From Xanthomonas codiaei (GTDB lineage Bacteria > Pseudomonadota > Gammaproteobacteria > Xanthomonadales > Xanthomonadaceae), in NCBI RefSeq assembly GCF_002939785.1, contig NZ_MDEC01000037.1, positions 1-49,358 on the forward strand: a DNA stretch of 49,358 nt, in the 5' to 3' direction. The position numbers were made by a program, and so were the translations under genes. Under the pieces are notes generated by a model. The model saw only the letters and a list, made by a program, of their open reading frames with translations. It was not told the DNA's origin and made no database searches. Shown here in pieces: positions 17,413-25,079 of the stretch (position 1 is its first letter; every line of letters begins with the position of its first letter).

Positions 17413-17964
17413 ATGAGCCAGAGCATCCACGATATTCCCGTGACCCGCATCGACGGCGAACCCGCCACCCTGGCCGACTATCGCGGCAAGGTGCTGCTGG
17501 TGGTCAACGTGGCCTCCAAGTGCGGACTGACGCCGCAGTACGAAGGTCTGGAAGCGCTGTATCGCGATAAACAGGCGCAGGGCCTGGAAGTGCTGGCGTT
17601 TCCGGCCAACGACTTCAACGGCCAGGAGCCCGGCAGCGAAGCGAAGATCGCCCAGTTCTGCCAGCTCACCTATGACGTCACCTTCCCGATGTTCTCCAAG
17701 ATCGCCGTCACCGGCGCCGACACCCATCCGCTGTACCAGGCACTGACCAGCGCACGCCCGCAGGCCACCGGCGACGGCCCGATGCGCGAGAAGCTCGCCG
17801 GCTACGGCATCGCACCCAACCCCGCCCCCGGCGTGCTGTGGAACTTCGAGAAATTCCTGATCGGCCGCGACGGCACCGTCATCGACCGCTTCGCTCCGGA
17901 CGTGCCGGCAGACGATGCACGCCTGCGTGCGGCGGTGGATGCGGCGCTGGCGCAAGCCGTATAG
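17413..17964 (+). CDS. Glutathione peroxidase (BtuE-like, Cys-type)
   Basis: 183 residues, the same as E. coli BtuE. VNVASKCGLTPQYEGLEALY holds the peroxidatic Cys (Cys, not selenocysteine); the Gln in FNGQEPGSEAKIA and the Trp in LWNFEKFLIGRDG complete the catalytic triad. It reduces hydrogen peroxide and organic hydroperoxides using thioredoxin or glutathione. The usual FPCNQF is FPANDF here, so that Cys is missing; the Cys in IAQFCQLTYDVTFPMF could be the resolving residue. ATG 17413 starts the conserved sequence. A small membrane protein follows after 10 bp and probably shares the transcript, which ends at a strong bidirectional terminator. Confidence 0.93.
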   Translation: MSQSIHDIPVTRIDGEPATLADYRGKVLLVVNVASKCGLTPQYEGLEALYRDKQAQGLEVLAFPANDFNGQEPGSEAKIAQFCQLTYDVTFPMFSKIAVTGADTHPLYQALTSARPQATGDGPMREKLAGYGIAPNPAPGVLWNFEKFLIGRDGTVIDRFAPDVPADDARLRAAVDAALAQAV

Positions 17965-17974
17965 GTCAGTTGCA

Positions 17975-18253
17975 ATGTTGCGCAAGGTCCTGCTTCGTGC
18001 CGGCCTGGCGATGCTGGCCCTGAGCAGCCTTGCTGCCTGCGTCACCGCTCTGGCGCTGTGGTCCCACAGCCGGCTGGTTGGCTCCTGTCGGACCGTCACC
18101 GTCCTCAACGGCGATCCTGTCACCTGCTTTTACCGTGTCGAATGGATGCCCGACTGGCCAACGGCCGCCGTCGTGTTTGCCGCTGGCGCATCGTTTTGTC
18201 TTCTGGCTTCTTGGGTGTCGTTCCACCTCAGAAAGACCGGAAAGGCAGACTGA
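17975..18253 (+). CDS. Small membrane protein of unknown function
   Basis: 92 residues, starting 10 bp after the glutathione peroxidase stop. Two hydrophobic segments, LLRAGLAMLALSSLAACVTALALW (about 6-29) and WPTAAVVFAAGASFCLLASWVSF (about 61-83), flank a short loop with two Cys (GSCRTVTVLNGDPVTCFYRVEWMPD) that would face the periplasm and could form a disulfide. The tail HLRKTGKAD is basic. LSSLAAC resembles a lipobox, but the following hydrophobic run argues for an anchor. No family recognised. Confidence 0.6.
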   Translation: MLRKVLLRAGLAMLALSSLAACVTALALWSHSRLVGSCRTVTVLNGDPVTCFYRVEWMPDWPTAAVVFAAGASFCLLASWVSFHLRKTGKAD

Positions 18254-18324
18254 AACCCTTGGGACCTTGGTCGATGGCTTCGTATCGCCAGCACGGCGAT
18301 TACGAAAAACCAAGACGCCAAAAG

Positions 18325-18352
18325 AAAACCCGGGATTGCTCCCGGGTTTTTT
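18325..18352. terminator. Bidirectional intrinsic terminator between gpx and mla operons
   Basis: AAAACCCGGG (18325-18334), loop ATTGCT, CCCGGGTTTT (18341-18350), then TT. On the minus strand the hairpin is followed by TTTTCTTTT, so it can stop both the rightward gpx transcript and the leftward mla operon. Confidence 0.9.
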
Positions 18353-18374
18353 CGATTCGCACCTCAGGCGCAGG

Positions 18375-19433
18375 TCAACGCACCCAGCTCGGAATCGGCA
18401 TCGCATCCACCGGCACCGTGCTGTCCTTGTCTTCGCGCAGATAGTCGGGCAGTTCGTTGTTCTGCTCGCGATGGCTGCGCAGGTCGCGCACGATCTGGTA
18501 ATTGCGGCGCTGCATCCAGGCATCGCGGGTCAGCGCGTATTCGTCCGGTGCCTGGTCGCGCAGCGAGTCCAGCGACATCAGCTGCGAGCGCGTATCCACC
18601 AGCTGCAGGCCCTGCAGAGCGAAGCGCGCGCCGCCGTCGTCGACCTGGCGCACCCACGACAGCGGAATGTCGCCGCCCAGGCCGAAGGTATCGCGCACGG
18701 TTCGCGGCCCGAACAGCGGCAGCTCGAAGTAACGCGAATTACGCCAGCCCCACGCGCCCAGGGTCTGGCCGAAGTCCTCGCTGCGGCGCGGGATGCCCGC
18801 CGCGCTGGCCGGGTCGAACAGCCCGGCGATGCCCAGCGTGGAGTTCATCACGAAGCGGCCCAGCGACTGCGCCGCGAAGATCGGGTGGCCCTGCAGCAGC
18901 TGGTTGACCATGGTCAGCGGCGTGCCGAGGTTGTCGAAGAAATTGGTCACGCCCAGCCGCGCCGGACCCGGTACCACCTTGGTGTAGGCGGTCGCCAGCG
19001 GACGTGCCACGCCGCGGTCCACCGCCAGGTTGAAGCTGTGCATGCCGCGGTTGTAGCGCTCCCACGGGTCGTAGGCCGGTGCGGCGCCCGGCTGCGCGGC
19101 AGCGCCGTTGGTGCCGGCCTGCGGGATGGTGGGGCCATACAGCGCGTCGAAGTCGTCCTCGGCGGCGGTGGGGGCGCCGGCGGGCGCCGCATCGGCATCG
19201 GCACTGGCGACAGCCTGATCGGCTGGTGCCACTGCGGCCGGTGGCGCGTCGGCTGCGGCGAACCCGGCCGCGGCAGGTTGCGCGGTCACTGCGGAATCGT
19301 CGCGGACCGGCGCCTGCGCGCTCGGTGCGGTGTCGCTACTGGCCGAGGAGGGCGGCGCGGACTTCGGCGCCTGGCTGGCGCAGGCGCCGAGCAACAGGCA
19401 GGCCAGCAGGGGGAAGGGACGGAACTTGTTCAT
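18375..19433 (-). CDS. mlaA: Outer membrane phospholipid-asymmetry lipoprotein MlaA (VacJ)
   Basis: 352 residues. Lipoprotein signal MNKFRPFPLLACLLLGACAS with lipobox LLGAC. Then comes an unusually long Ala/Pro/Ser linker (about 20-115). The VacJ domain follows: YDPWERYNRGMHSFNLAVDR, GVTNFFDNLGTPLTMVNQLL, GRFVMNSTLGIAGLFDPA, SEDFGQTLGAWGWRNSRYFELPLFGP. MlaA sits in the outer membrane with porins and removes misplaced phospholipids from the outer leaflet, handing them to MlaC. It is the last gene of the leftward operon, 11 bp after mlaB. In E. coli it lies apart from mlaFEDCB, whereas here it is joined to it. The terminator at 18325 follows. Confidence 0.94.
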   Translation of the reverse strand: MNKFRPFPLLACLLLGACASQAPKSAPPSSASSDTAPSAQAPVRDDSAVTAQPAAAGFAAADAPPAAVAPADQAVASADADAAPAGAPTAAEDDFDALYGPTIPQAGTNGAAAQPGAAPAYDPWERYNRGMHSFNLAVDRGVARPLATAYTKVVPGPARLGVTNFFDNLGTPLTMVNQLLQGHPIFAAQSLGRFVMNSTLGIAGLFDPASAAGIPRRSEDFGQTLGAWGWRNSRYFELPLFGPRTVRDTFGLGGDIPLSWVRQVDDGGARFALQGLQLVDTRSQLMSLDSLRDQAPDEYALTRDAWMQRRNYQIVRDLRSHREQNNELPDYLREDKDSTVPVDAMPIPSWVR

Positions 19434-19444
19434 GTGTGTGGCGC

Positions 19445-19738
19445 TCAGGCCTGGAAATCGAGAGTGGGGGAGAGGCGATAGGCGGCACGCAGGTCGTCCA
19501 GGCCGGACGCCTCGCCCACCACCGCTGCAGGGCCTGCGCCGCGCAGGCGCGCGGCCAGTTCGGCCAGCATCGCAAGGCCGGCACTGTCCAGACGTTGTAC
19601 ACCCGACAGGTCCAGCGTGCGCACGCCATCCAGGTGCGCGATCGCCTGCGGCCAGGCCGCAGTGACCGCTGCACGGTCGAGCACGCCGGTCACCACCAGC
19701 GTGTCGCCGTTGCGCTGCACCGGGCTGTTACTTGCCAT
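19445..19738 (-). CDS. mlaB: STAS domain protein MlaB
   Basis: 97 residues starting MASNSPVQRNGDTLVVTGVL. The STAS fold is recognisable by the central TLDLSGVQRLDSAGLAMLAEL segment, matching the phospho-acceptor loop region (D-S-A-G) of anti-sigma antagonists and MlaB. MlaB binds the ATPase MlaF and is needed for activity of the inner-membrane transporter. The start at 19738 lies inside the end of mlaC (11-bp overlap), implying translational coupling. Confidence 0.88.
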   Translation of the reverse strand: MASNSPVQRNGDTLVVTGVLDRAAVTAAWPQAIAHLDGVRTLDLSGVQRLDSAGLAMLAELAARLRGAGPAAVVGEASGLDDLRAAYRLSPTLDFQA

Positions 19739-20411
19739 TGGTCGGCGCCGCGCCGACCTGCATGCTGCCGCTGCGCAGGTCCGCGGCAACCTTGGCGATG
19801 CCCTTTTCGCGCAGCGGACCATCGAACTGGGTCTTGAAGGTCTGCACGTAGGAAATGCCTTCGATCATCACGTCGAAGATCTTCCACTGGCCGCCGACAT
19901 TGCGCATCAGGTAGTCGACCGGGGTCGGGTCGTTGCCGGCACGCAGCAGATCGGTGGACACCTTGACGCCGCGGTTGCCCGGCAGCGCGGTTTCGGACTT
20001 GCCGCGGAAGGTCGGCTTGCCTTCGAAGTTGAGCAGCGCGGTGCCGTAGCGCTGCATCAGGTTGTCGGCCATGGCGTCGGCAAACAGCTTGATGTCGGCG
20101 TCGGAGGCGCCACGACCGTGCACGCCCAGCACCAGGCGTGCGGCGTAGTCGCGATCGAAGGCCTTGTTCAATTCGCCGTCGATATACTGACGCAGCGCGG
20201 CCGGGTTGCTGCGGAATTCGGCGCGGCGCTGTTCCAGCGTGCTCAGGATGCGGGTGCTGCTGTCGATGACGGTCTTGGTGGCCGCGCCTTGCGCAGGCGC
20301 GCTGGCGGCGGCCGGCTGCGCCAGCACGGTGGCCGGCTGCGCCAGCACGGTGGCCGGTGCGCACACCAGCAGGGTCGAGGCCAGGACGGCGGAGAGCAGG
20401 GTGGTCTTCAT
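19728..20411 (-). CDS. mlaC: Periplasmic phospholipid-binding protein MlaC
   Basis: 227 residues with an N-terminal signal peptide (MKTTLLSAVLASTLLVCAPATVLAQP). The MlaC/Ttg2 domain is seen in STRILSTLEQRRAEFRSNPA, ADAMADNLMQRYGTALLNF, PVDYLMRNVGGQWKIFDVMI and EGISYVQTFKTQF. It shuttles phospholipid between MlaA in the outer membrane and MlaFEDB in the inner membrane. The signal peptide carries a perfect 21-bp tandem duplication that repeats ATVLAQP, so the VLA-Q cleavage site occurs twice. It overlaps mlaD upstream by 4 bp and mlaB downstream by 11 bp. Confidence 0.94.
   Translation of the reverse strand: MKTTLLSAVLASTLLVCAPATVLAQPATVLAQPAAASAPAQGAATKTVIDSSTRILSTLEQRRAEFRSNPAALRQYIDGELNKAFDRDYAARLVLGVHGRGASDADIKLFADAMADNLMQRYGTALLNFEGKPTFRGKSETALPGNRGVKVSTDLLRAGNDPTPVDYLMRNVGGQWKIFDVMIEGISYVQTFKTQFDGPLREKGIAKVAADLRSGSMQVGAAPTNGK
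20311..20352. repeat. 21-bp tandem duplication in the mlaC signal peptide
   Basis: Two perfect adjacent copies of a 21-bp unit beginning GCCGGCTGCGCC, with a partial third (GCCGGTGC). It adds seven residues (ATVLAQP) in frame. Confidence 0.9.
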
Positions 20412-20941
20412 TGGTGCGGTTCCGTAGAGGGAGAAGCGGGCTGGGCAGGCGGGGCGGCCTGACCGTCTGCAGCGGATTTATCACCGCCGCCACTGAACAT
20501 GTACTTGCCGACCAGCTGCAGCAGATCCACCGCCGGCTGGGTGAAACCGATCTCTTCGCCCGGCTTGAGCGTTTCCGGGTCGCCGCCCGGCTGCAACCCG
20601 ATATAACTCTCGCCCAGCAAGCCGCTGGTGAAGATGCCGGCCGAGGTGTCGGCGGGCAGGTCCTTGTACTTGGTGTCCAGCGACAGCGTGACCACCGAAT
20701 CGAACTTGGTCGGATCCAGGCTGATGTCAGACACCTTGCCGATGGTCACGCCACCGATCTTCACCGGCGCCTGCGCGCGCAGCTGGCCGATCTGGCTGAA
20801 GCGCGCGATCAGGGTGTACTGGCTGGAGCCGAAGCCCCAGCGCTGGTTGGTCGAGGCCACCGCCAGTACCAGCAGCGAGGCCAGGGTCAGCAGCAAAAAG
20901 GCGCCGACGGCGAATTCGAGTCGTGGTCCACGCATGGCCAT
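20408..20941 (-). CDS. mlaD: MCE-family lipid transport subunit MlaD
   Basis: 177 residues. One N-terminal TM helix (FAVGAFLLLTLASLLVLAVA, about 10-29) anchors an MCE domain: YTLIARFSQIGQLRAQAPVK, IGGVTIGKVSDISLD, LPADTSAGIFTSGLLGESYI, GLQPGGDPETLKPGEEIGFT. A hydrophobic helix AVDLLQLVGKYMF follows, as in the pore-lining helix of MlaD hexamers, then a Pro/Ala-rich tail. It forms the periplasmic ring on MlaE. Its stop overlaps the mlaC start (ATGA). Confidence 0.94.
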   Translation of the reverse strand: MAMRGPRLEFAVGAFLLLTLASLLVLAVASTNQRWGFGSSQYTLIARFSQIGQLRAQAPVKIGGVTIGKVSDISLDPTKFDSVVTLSLDTKYKDLPADTSAGIFTSGLLGESYIGLQPGGDPETLKPGEEIGFTQPAVDLLQLVGKYMFSGGGDKSAADGQAAPPAQPASPSTEPHQ

Positions 20942-20949
20942 GGGCTATC

Positions 20950-21699
20950 TCACCTGAACAACATTGCAGAAAGGACGAAGTTAAACATCAGCACCAGCAG
21001 CGAGGCGTTCACCACCGCGCGGGTGGTGGCGATCGAGGTGCCTTCGATGGTCGGCTCGGCATGGAAGCCCACATAGGCGGCCACCAGCGCGGCGGTGCCG
21101 CCGAAGATCGCCGATTTGAGCATCGCCACGCCGAAGTCGTCCCAGAAGTCCACGCTATTGCTCAGCCCGGACCAGAACGTGCCGTTGTCGATGCCCAGCA
21201 CGTGCACCGCTTCGAAATAGCCGCCGGTGATGGCCAGCGAGCAGAACACGCCGGTCAGCAGCGGCACCGTCAGCACCGCCGCCCAGAAGCGCGGGGCCAC
21301 CGCCTTGGCCACCGGGTCGATGGCCATCAGCTCCAGCGCCTTGATCTGGTCGGTGGCGCGCATCAGGCCGAGCTCGGCGGCGATCGAGCTGCCGGCACGG
21401 CCGATGAACAACAGTGCGGTCAGCACCGGCGCCAGTTCGCGGTATAGCGACAGCCCCAGCAGCGTGGACAGCGCGTCCGATGCACCGTAGGTGGTGAGCG
21501 TGCGGTAGCCCTGCAGTGTCAGCACCAGGCCGACGAAGGCGCCGCCCACCGCAATGATCGGCAGCGAACGCGCGCCCACCTTGTAGATCTCGCGCACCAG
21601 CTCGGCGATGAAATCGCGCGTGGGCAACGAGCCGCGCAGCACGGTCAACGAAAACAGCCCGGCGCGACCGAAGGCGCGAATCGAGTCGACGAAGGCCAT
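20950..21699 (-). CDS. mlaE: ABC transporter permease MlaE
   Basis: 249 residues, standard size. MlaE-family features: LVREIYKVGARSLPIIAVGG, ALFIGRAGSSIAAELGLMRA, TDQIKALELMAIDPVAKAVA, PRFWAAVLTVPLLTG. The conserved ELGxMRxxEQxxAL-type cytoplasmic motif contacts the ATPase. Five or six membrane segments are visible. It is the inner-membrane core of the phospholipid transporter. The ATG shares one base with the mlaF stop, so the two are coupled. Confidence 0.94.
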   Translation of the reverse strand: MAFVDSIRAFGRAGLFSLTVLRGSLPTRDFIAELVREIYKVGARSLPIIAVGGAFVGLVLTLQGYRTLTTYGASDALSTLLGLSLYRELAPVLTALLFIGRAGSSIAAELGLMRATDQIKALELMAIDPVAKAVAPRFWAAVLTVPLLTGVFCSLAITGGYFEAVHVLGIDNGTFWSGLSNSVDFWDDFGVAMLKSAIFGGTAALVAAYVGFHAEPTIEGTSIATTRAVVNASLLVLMFNFVLSAMLFR

Positions 21700-22493
21700 C
21701 AGGCAGCACTCCGGTCGCGCCGCGGCGCGGCATCGAAGGCGATCGGGCCATCCGGCTGCCCGTGCAGGAACTGCTGCACCAACGGGTCGGTGCTGTCCTG
21801 CAGCTGTTCGGGCGTGCCGGCGAACACGATGCCGCCGTTGGCGATCACCACCGCCTGATCGCAGATCGGCAGCGTCTCGTGCACGTGGTGGCTGACGATG
21901 ATGCTGGTCAGGCCCAGGCTGTCGTTGAGGCGCTGGATCAGGCTCATGATCACGCCCGAGGCGATCGGGTCCAGCCCGGTCAGCGGCTCGTCGTAGATCA
22001 TCAAGGGCGGGTCCAGCGCCAGCGCGCGCGCCAAGGCCACACGCCGCGCCATGCCGCCGGACAACTCGCGCGGCCAGGCATCGGCGGCGGCGAGCAGGCC
22101 CACCGCGTGCAGCTTCATCTGGACCAGGCGCTGCAGCACCGGCGCCGGCAGGCGCGTGTGCGTGCGCAGCGGCAATGCCACGTTGTCGGCCACGCTCAGG
22201 TCGGTCAACAGCCCATTGCCCTGCAGCAGCACGCCGACATTGCGGCGCATCTCCAGCAGCGCGCGGCTGCCGTGCGGGATGGGATTGCCGAACAAGGTCA
22301 CGCTGCCAGCCACCGGGCGCAGTTCGCCGGTCAAGGCAGCCAGCAGCGTGGACTTGCCGCTTCCCGACGGACCCAGCACGGCGGTGATGCTGCCGTGCGG
22401 CACCTGCAGCGAGACATCACGCAGAATCGCGCGCCCGCCGCGATCGATGCGGACGCCGGACAATTGCACGACAGGGGAAGCGGACGCCGTCAT
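21699..22493 (-). CDS. mlaF: ABC transporter ATP-binding protein MlaF
   Basis: 264 residues with all ABC motifs: Walker A GPSGSGKST, Q-loop LLQGNGLLTDLSV, signature ELSGGMARRVALARAL, Walker B LMIYDEPLTGLDP and the switch His in SIIVSHHVHE. It powers retrograde phospholipid transport with MlaE, MlaD and MlaB. It is the first gene of the leftward operon mlaF-E-D-C-B-A; the promoter should lie in the 378 bp upstream. Start ATG 22491-22493 (MTASASPVVQLSGVRIDRGG) fits the family N-terminus. Confidence 0.94.
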   Translation of the reverse strand: MTASASPVVQLSGVRIDRGGRAILRDVSLQVPHGSITAVLGPSGSGKSTLLAALTGELRPVAGSVTLFGNPIPHGSRALLEMRRNVGVLLQGNGLLTDLSVADNVALPLRTHTRLPAPVLQRLVQMKLHAVGLLAAADAWPRELSGGMARRVALARALALDPPLMIYDEPLTGLDPIASGVIMSLIQRLNDSLGLTSIIVSHHVHETLPICDQAVVIANGGIVFAGTPEQLQDSTDPLVQQFLHGQPDGPIAFDAAPRRDRSAA

Positions 22494-22871
22494 CGAAGCC
22501 TTTAACAGAATTCCAACGCGATAGAGTAGCCGTCACACGGCTGAACATAACCGAACCGTGGCGTGCAGTATTGTCGCATTCGCCGGGCCTGCGATGTGGT
22601 CGCAGATGGCGCGATCTGCGTAACAGCGTGTCCCGTAGCGCATCCGCTCTGATCCACGCGCGCAACGTACGCCGTAGTAGGGAGCAGTGGGGACGCGATC
22701 GAAGCCCCCCGCGATGGTGCATATCGACTTCATGCGCCCGCGATCGTCCTGTGCCGCCTGAGCGTTGGTCGCTGTGATCTGTCGAGTGTGGCGCGTTGCC
22801 GGTTCCGACATCTTGTGGGACAAGCGACAAGACGCGAGGATCTACGCTACCTCGTCGCCCAGGAGTCCTCC
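22494..22871. other. Intergenic region between mlaF and the DUF6916 gene
   Basis: 378 bp with divergent genes on both sides. It should contain the mla operon promoter (minus strand) and the promoter of the small gene at 22872. I could not pick a confident promoter pair. AGGAG at 22861-22865 is the ribosome binding site of the right-hand gene. No RNA gene or repeat seen. Confidence 0.45.
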
Positions 22872-23159
22872 ATGGAGTTGTTGACGCTTGAACATTTCGC
22901 CGGCAGCGTCAACGAGACCTTCGCCGCTGCATTGAATGATGGCGAGGTTCCGTTCGTCCTGGTGGAAGCGCGGCCCTTGCAGAACGCACGTCGTTCGCAA
23001 CGCGCGCCGTTCTCGCTGTTGTTCCGCAATGGTTCGGCGTTCCTGTTTCCGCAGCAGACCTATCAGATGCGTCACGCGCGGCTGGGCGAGATCGGTATCT
23101 TTCTGGTGCCGGTGGCACGCGAGCGCGACGGGTTTCTGTATCAGGCCGTCTTCAACTGA
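22872..23159 (+). CDS. DUF6916 family protein beside collar-protein operon
   Basis: 95 residues starting MELLTLEHFAGSVNETFAAA after a good AGGAG (6 bp spacing). The sequence matches my memory of the DUF6916 family: FAGSVNETF, VPFVLVEARPL, RSQRAPFSLLFRNGS, FPQQTYQMRHARLGEIGIFL, VPVARERDGFLYQAVFN. It is a small, probably all-beta soluble protein of unknown function. These genes are commonly found beside collar-domain 'tail fiber' genes in Xanthomonadaceae (from memory), as here: it converges on the GNAT/collar operon 170 bp away. Confidence 0.75.
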   Translation: MELLTLEHFAGSVNETFAAALNDGEVPFVLVEARPLQNARRSQRAPFSLLFRNGSAFLFPQQTYQMRHARLGEIGIFLVPVARERDGFLYQAVFN

Positions 23160-23329
23160 GCGCGCCCTGGAACGGCTGACACAGCGACTACGCAGCCGCC
23201 AGGCGGATGCGCTCGGTGCTCGGACCAGTCCACGCTTCCGGTGCTGGGCGCGCCGTCCACGCCCACCCGCCCACTGCTCACGACGTTTTGCGGGCTTCTT
23301 CCGGATTGGGTAGGCCCAACCTGGCGCTC

Positions 23330-23884
23330 TCAAGCAGGCGGGTGATCGCTGGGGTGCCAATGCATCTGCAGGTGCGTCTGGGTGCTGTCGCCCGCAACGA
23401 ATCCCAGGCGTCCATACAGACGTTGGGCGGCGGGATTGGCGTGCAGCACGTGCAATGACACCGTGCCTCCGGCTTCGCGTGCCAGCGCCTGCGCGTGGAC
23501 AATCAGCTGCGAGCCGATGCCCCGGCCACGCCACTCGGGCAGCAGGCTGATATCCACCACTGTCAGGTGCGTGGCAGCGCGGTGCAGGTACAGGCGGCCG
23601 ATCCGTAGATCTTCCGCCTGCACGATTGAAAACTCGGCACCGGCAAAATGCTGTCGGTAATGCGCGCGCTGCAGGGCGAACTGCTGCTGCAGGAAGGCGC
23701 GCTTGGTCGCTTCCGGCCACGGCACCGGTGCCAGCTCGTCGCTGCGGGTGCTGGCGTAGAGATCTTCCAGCCACGCGATATCGGTGGGCTGCTCCGGCCG
23801 CAGTTCAAGCCCCGCTGCGGCGGGTGCGTTTGCGCACAGACGCAATGGCGCGCTGGCCTGCGTAACGCGCCCAGGCATTGGCAT
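23330..23884 (-). CDS. GNAT family N-acetyltransferase
   Basis: 184 residues. The GNAT core is visible: LELRPEQPTDIAWLEDLYAS (beta1/alpha1), GRLYLHRAATHLTVVDISLL (beta4), then PEWRGRGIGSQLIVHAQALA, which holds the acetyl-CoA pyrophosphate loop R-G-x-G-I/G, and LHVLHANPAAQRLYGRLGFV (the family's C-terminal N.AA..LY...GF motif). It transfers acetyl from acetyl-CoA to an amine; the substrate is unknown. Its ATG is only 3 bp after the stop of the upstream collar protein, so it is the last gene of that operon and may act on the collar proteins or their surroundings. That is inference from position only. Confidence 0.85.
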   Translation of the reverse strand: MPMPGRVTQASAPLRLCANAPAAAGLELRPEQPTDIAWLEDLYASTRSDELAPVPWPEATKRAFLQQQFALQRAHYRQHFAGAEFSIVQAEDLRIGRLYLHRAATHLTVVDISLLPEWRGRGIGSQLIVHAQALAREAGGTVSLHVLHANPAAQRLYGRLGFVAGDSTQTHLQMHWHPSDHPPA

Positions 23885-23887
23885 CGC

Positions 23888-24424
23888 CTAATTGAACACC
23901 GGGTAGTCGCCCTGCAGCGCGATGCAGAAATTCACCGCCAGATAGGGCTGCCGGTTCTCGTGCGGCAGGCCATTGCCGGTGGGCAACAGCATGGTCGGGG
24001 AAAACTGCTTGTCGGGCGCGACCGCCAGGAACGGCCGCTCGTTGTTGATGTTCAGCGACGACAGGGCCGCGCCGCTGGCGGGTGTGCCGGTCCGCTTGGT
24101 CGCGTCGGCTTGCGAGAACGCGTTCACTCCGTGCTGATGCATCGGGATCTGCGATTGCTGCAGGCTCACCGAGGCGGAGCCGAAGTTGCTGCCCAGCGGA
24201 TGCGGGCTCAGGCCAGGCCCCTGGCCCTGCTCACAACCGGCGCGTGCGCAGAAGTTCGGCAACTGGAAGGTGCTGCTGCCGTTGCCGCCGTAGGCCACAC
24301 CCAGTAGCGAATACAGCGTGGTGTTCTGCGCGACCGGCAGCACGGCGCCGTTGCAAAATGCCCAGCCATAGGGGGTGTAGTCGAAGCCGAACAGCTGGAT
24401 TTCGCCGATATAGGGTTCGGTCAT
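23888..24424 (-). CDS. Phage tail collar-domain protein (MdpB-like), copy 1
   Basis: 178 residues starting MTEPYIGEIQLFGFDYTPYG. The collar domain (about 5-65) reads GEIQLFGFDYTPYGWAFCNG, AVLPVAQNTTLYSLLGVAYGG and NGSSTFQLPNF, as in T4 gp12-type collar and 'microcystin-dependent protein' families. The C-terminus ends PYLAVNFCIALQGDYPVFN. Where siblings have DLRGR, this copy has NFCARAGCEQGQGPG, with two extra Cys. No signal peptide. Although called tail fibre proteins, there are no other phage genes here: the three paralogues form their own operon. It is the third collar gene, 60 bp after copy 2 and 3 bp before GNAT. Confidence 0.88.
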   Translation of the reverse strand: MTEPYIGEIQLFGFDYTPYGWAFCNGAVLPVAQNTTLYSLLGVAYGGNGSSTFQLPNFCARAGCEQGQGPGLSPHPLGSNFGSASVSLQQSQIPMHQHGVNAFSQADATKRTGTPASGAALSSLNINNERPFLAVAPDKQFSPTMLLPTGNGLPHENRQPYLAVNFCIALQGDYPVFN

Positions 24425-24484
24425 GAGCGGGTTTCTCCGATGGTGGGGATGCATACCGCAGCCGGGTCGGCGCGGCGCATGGGA

Positions 24485-25012
24485 TCAGGCCTGCTGCGGA
24501 AAGATGCCGGTGGTGGCAATGCAGTACTGCACCGTCAGCGTCGGCATGACGTTGCTGTGCGGTTGGCTGCCGCCGGCGAACGAAGTGCTCTGCGCGGACA
24601 TCGTCACCTGGGTGGCGCCGGTCAGATTAGTGGCGTAGAACAGACCGCCATCGACTGCTCCCGGCACCAGCCCGGCAGGCGCTGTCGCGGTGGCTGCCGC
24701 CGTGGTGGCCTGGGCGGTATGCGTATGCGCCGGCATCTGCAGGTCGATCAAGGTCACCGTCTCGGTGCCGGCGCGCTGGCCCAGCACATAGTTGCTCAAT
24801 CCAGTCCCCTGGCCCTGGTGGATCGGCAGACGACCGCGCAGGTCCGGTACGCCGAAGGTGCTTGTGCCATTGCCGCCGTAGGTGGTGCCGAGCAGCAGGT
24901 ACAACGGCTCGTAGTCGGAGATCTGCAGCAGGGTGCCGTCGCATGCCTGCCAGCCCTGAGGCGTACGGCCGAAGCCGAACATGCGGATTTCGCCGATGAA
25001 TGGAGTGCCCAT
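24485..25012 (-). CDS. Phage tail collar-domain protein (MdpB-like), copy 2
   Basis: 175 residues starting MGTPFIGEIRMFGFGRTPQG. Collar domain: GWQACDGTLLQISDYEPLYL, LLGTTYGGNGTSTFGVPDLR, GRLPIHQGQGTGLSNYVLGQ. The middle has TVTLIDLQMPAHTHT, the His-rich motif usual in this family. An Ala/Thr-rich linker follows, and the end is PTLTVQYCIATTGIFPQQA, parallel to the ends of copies 1 and 3. No signal peptide. It sits between the other two copies with gaps of 60 and 67 bp, in the same operon. Confidence 0.88.
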   Translation of the reverse strand: MGTPFIGEIRMFGFGRTPQGWQACDGTLLQISDYEPLYLLLGTTYGGNGTSTFGVPDLRGRLPIHQGQGTGLSNYVLGQRAGTETVTLIDLQMPAHTHTAQATTAAATATAPAGLVPGAVDGGLFYATNLTGATQVTMSAQSTSFAGGSQPHSNVMPTLTVQYCIATTGIFPQQA

Positions 25013-25079
25013 GTGGTCCTTCCTGGTCGATGAAGCGCCGCGCGCCGACAACGCGCCCTGCGCCCGAATGCGGAGACGC

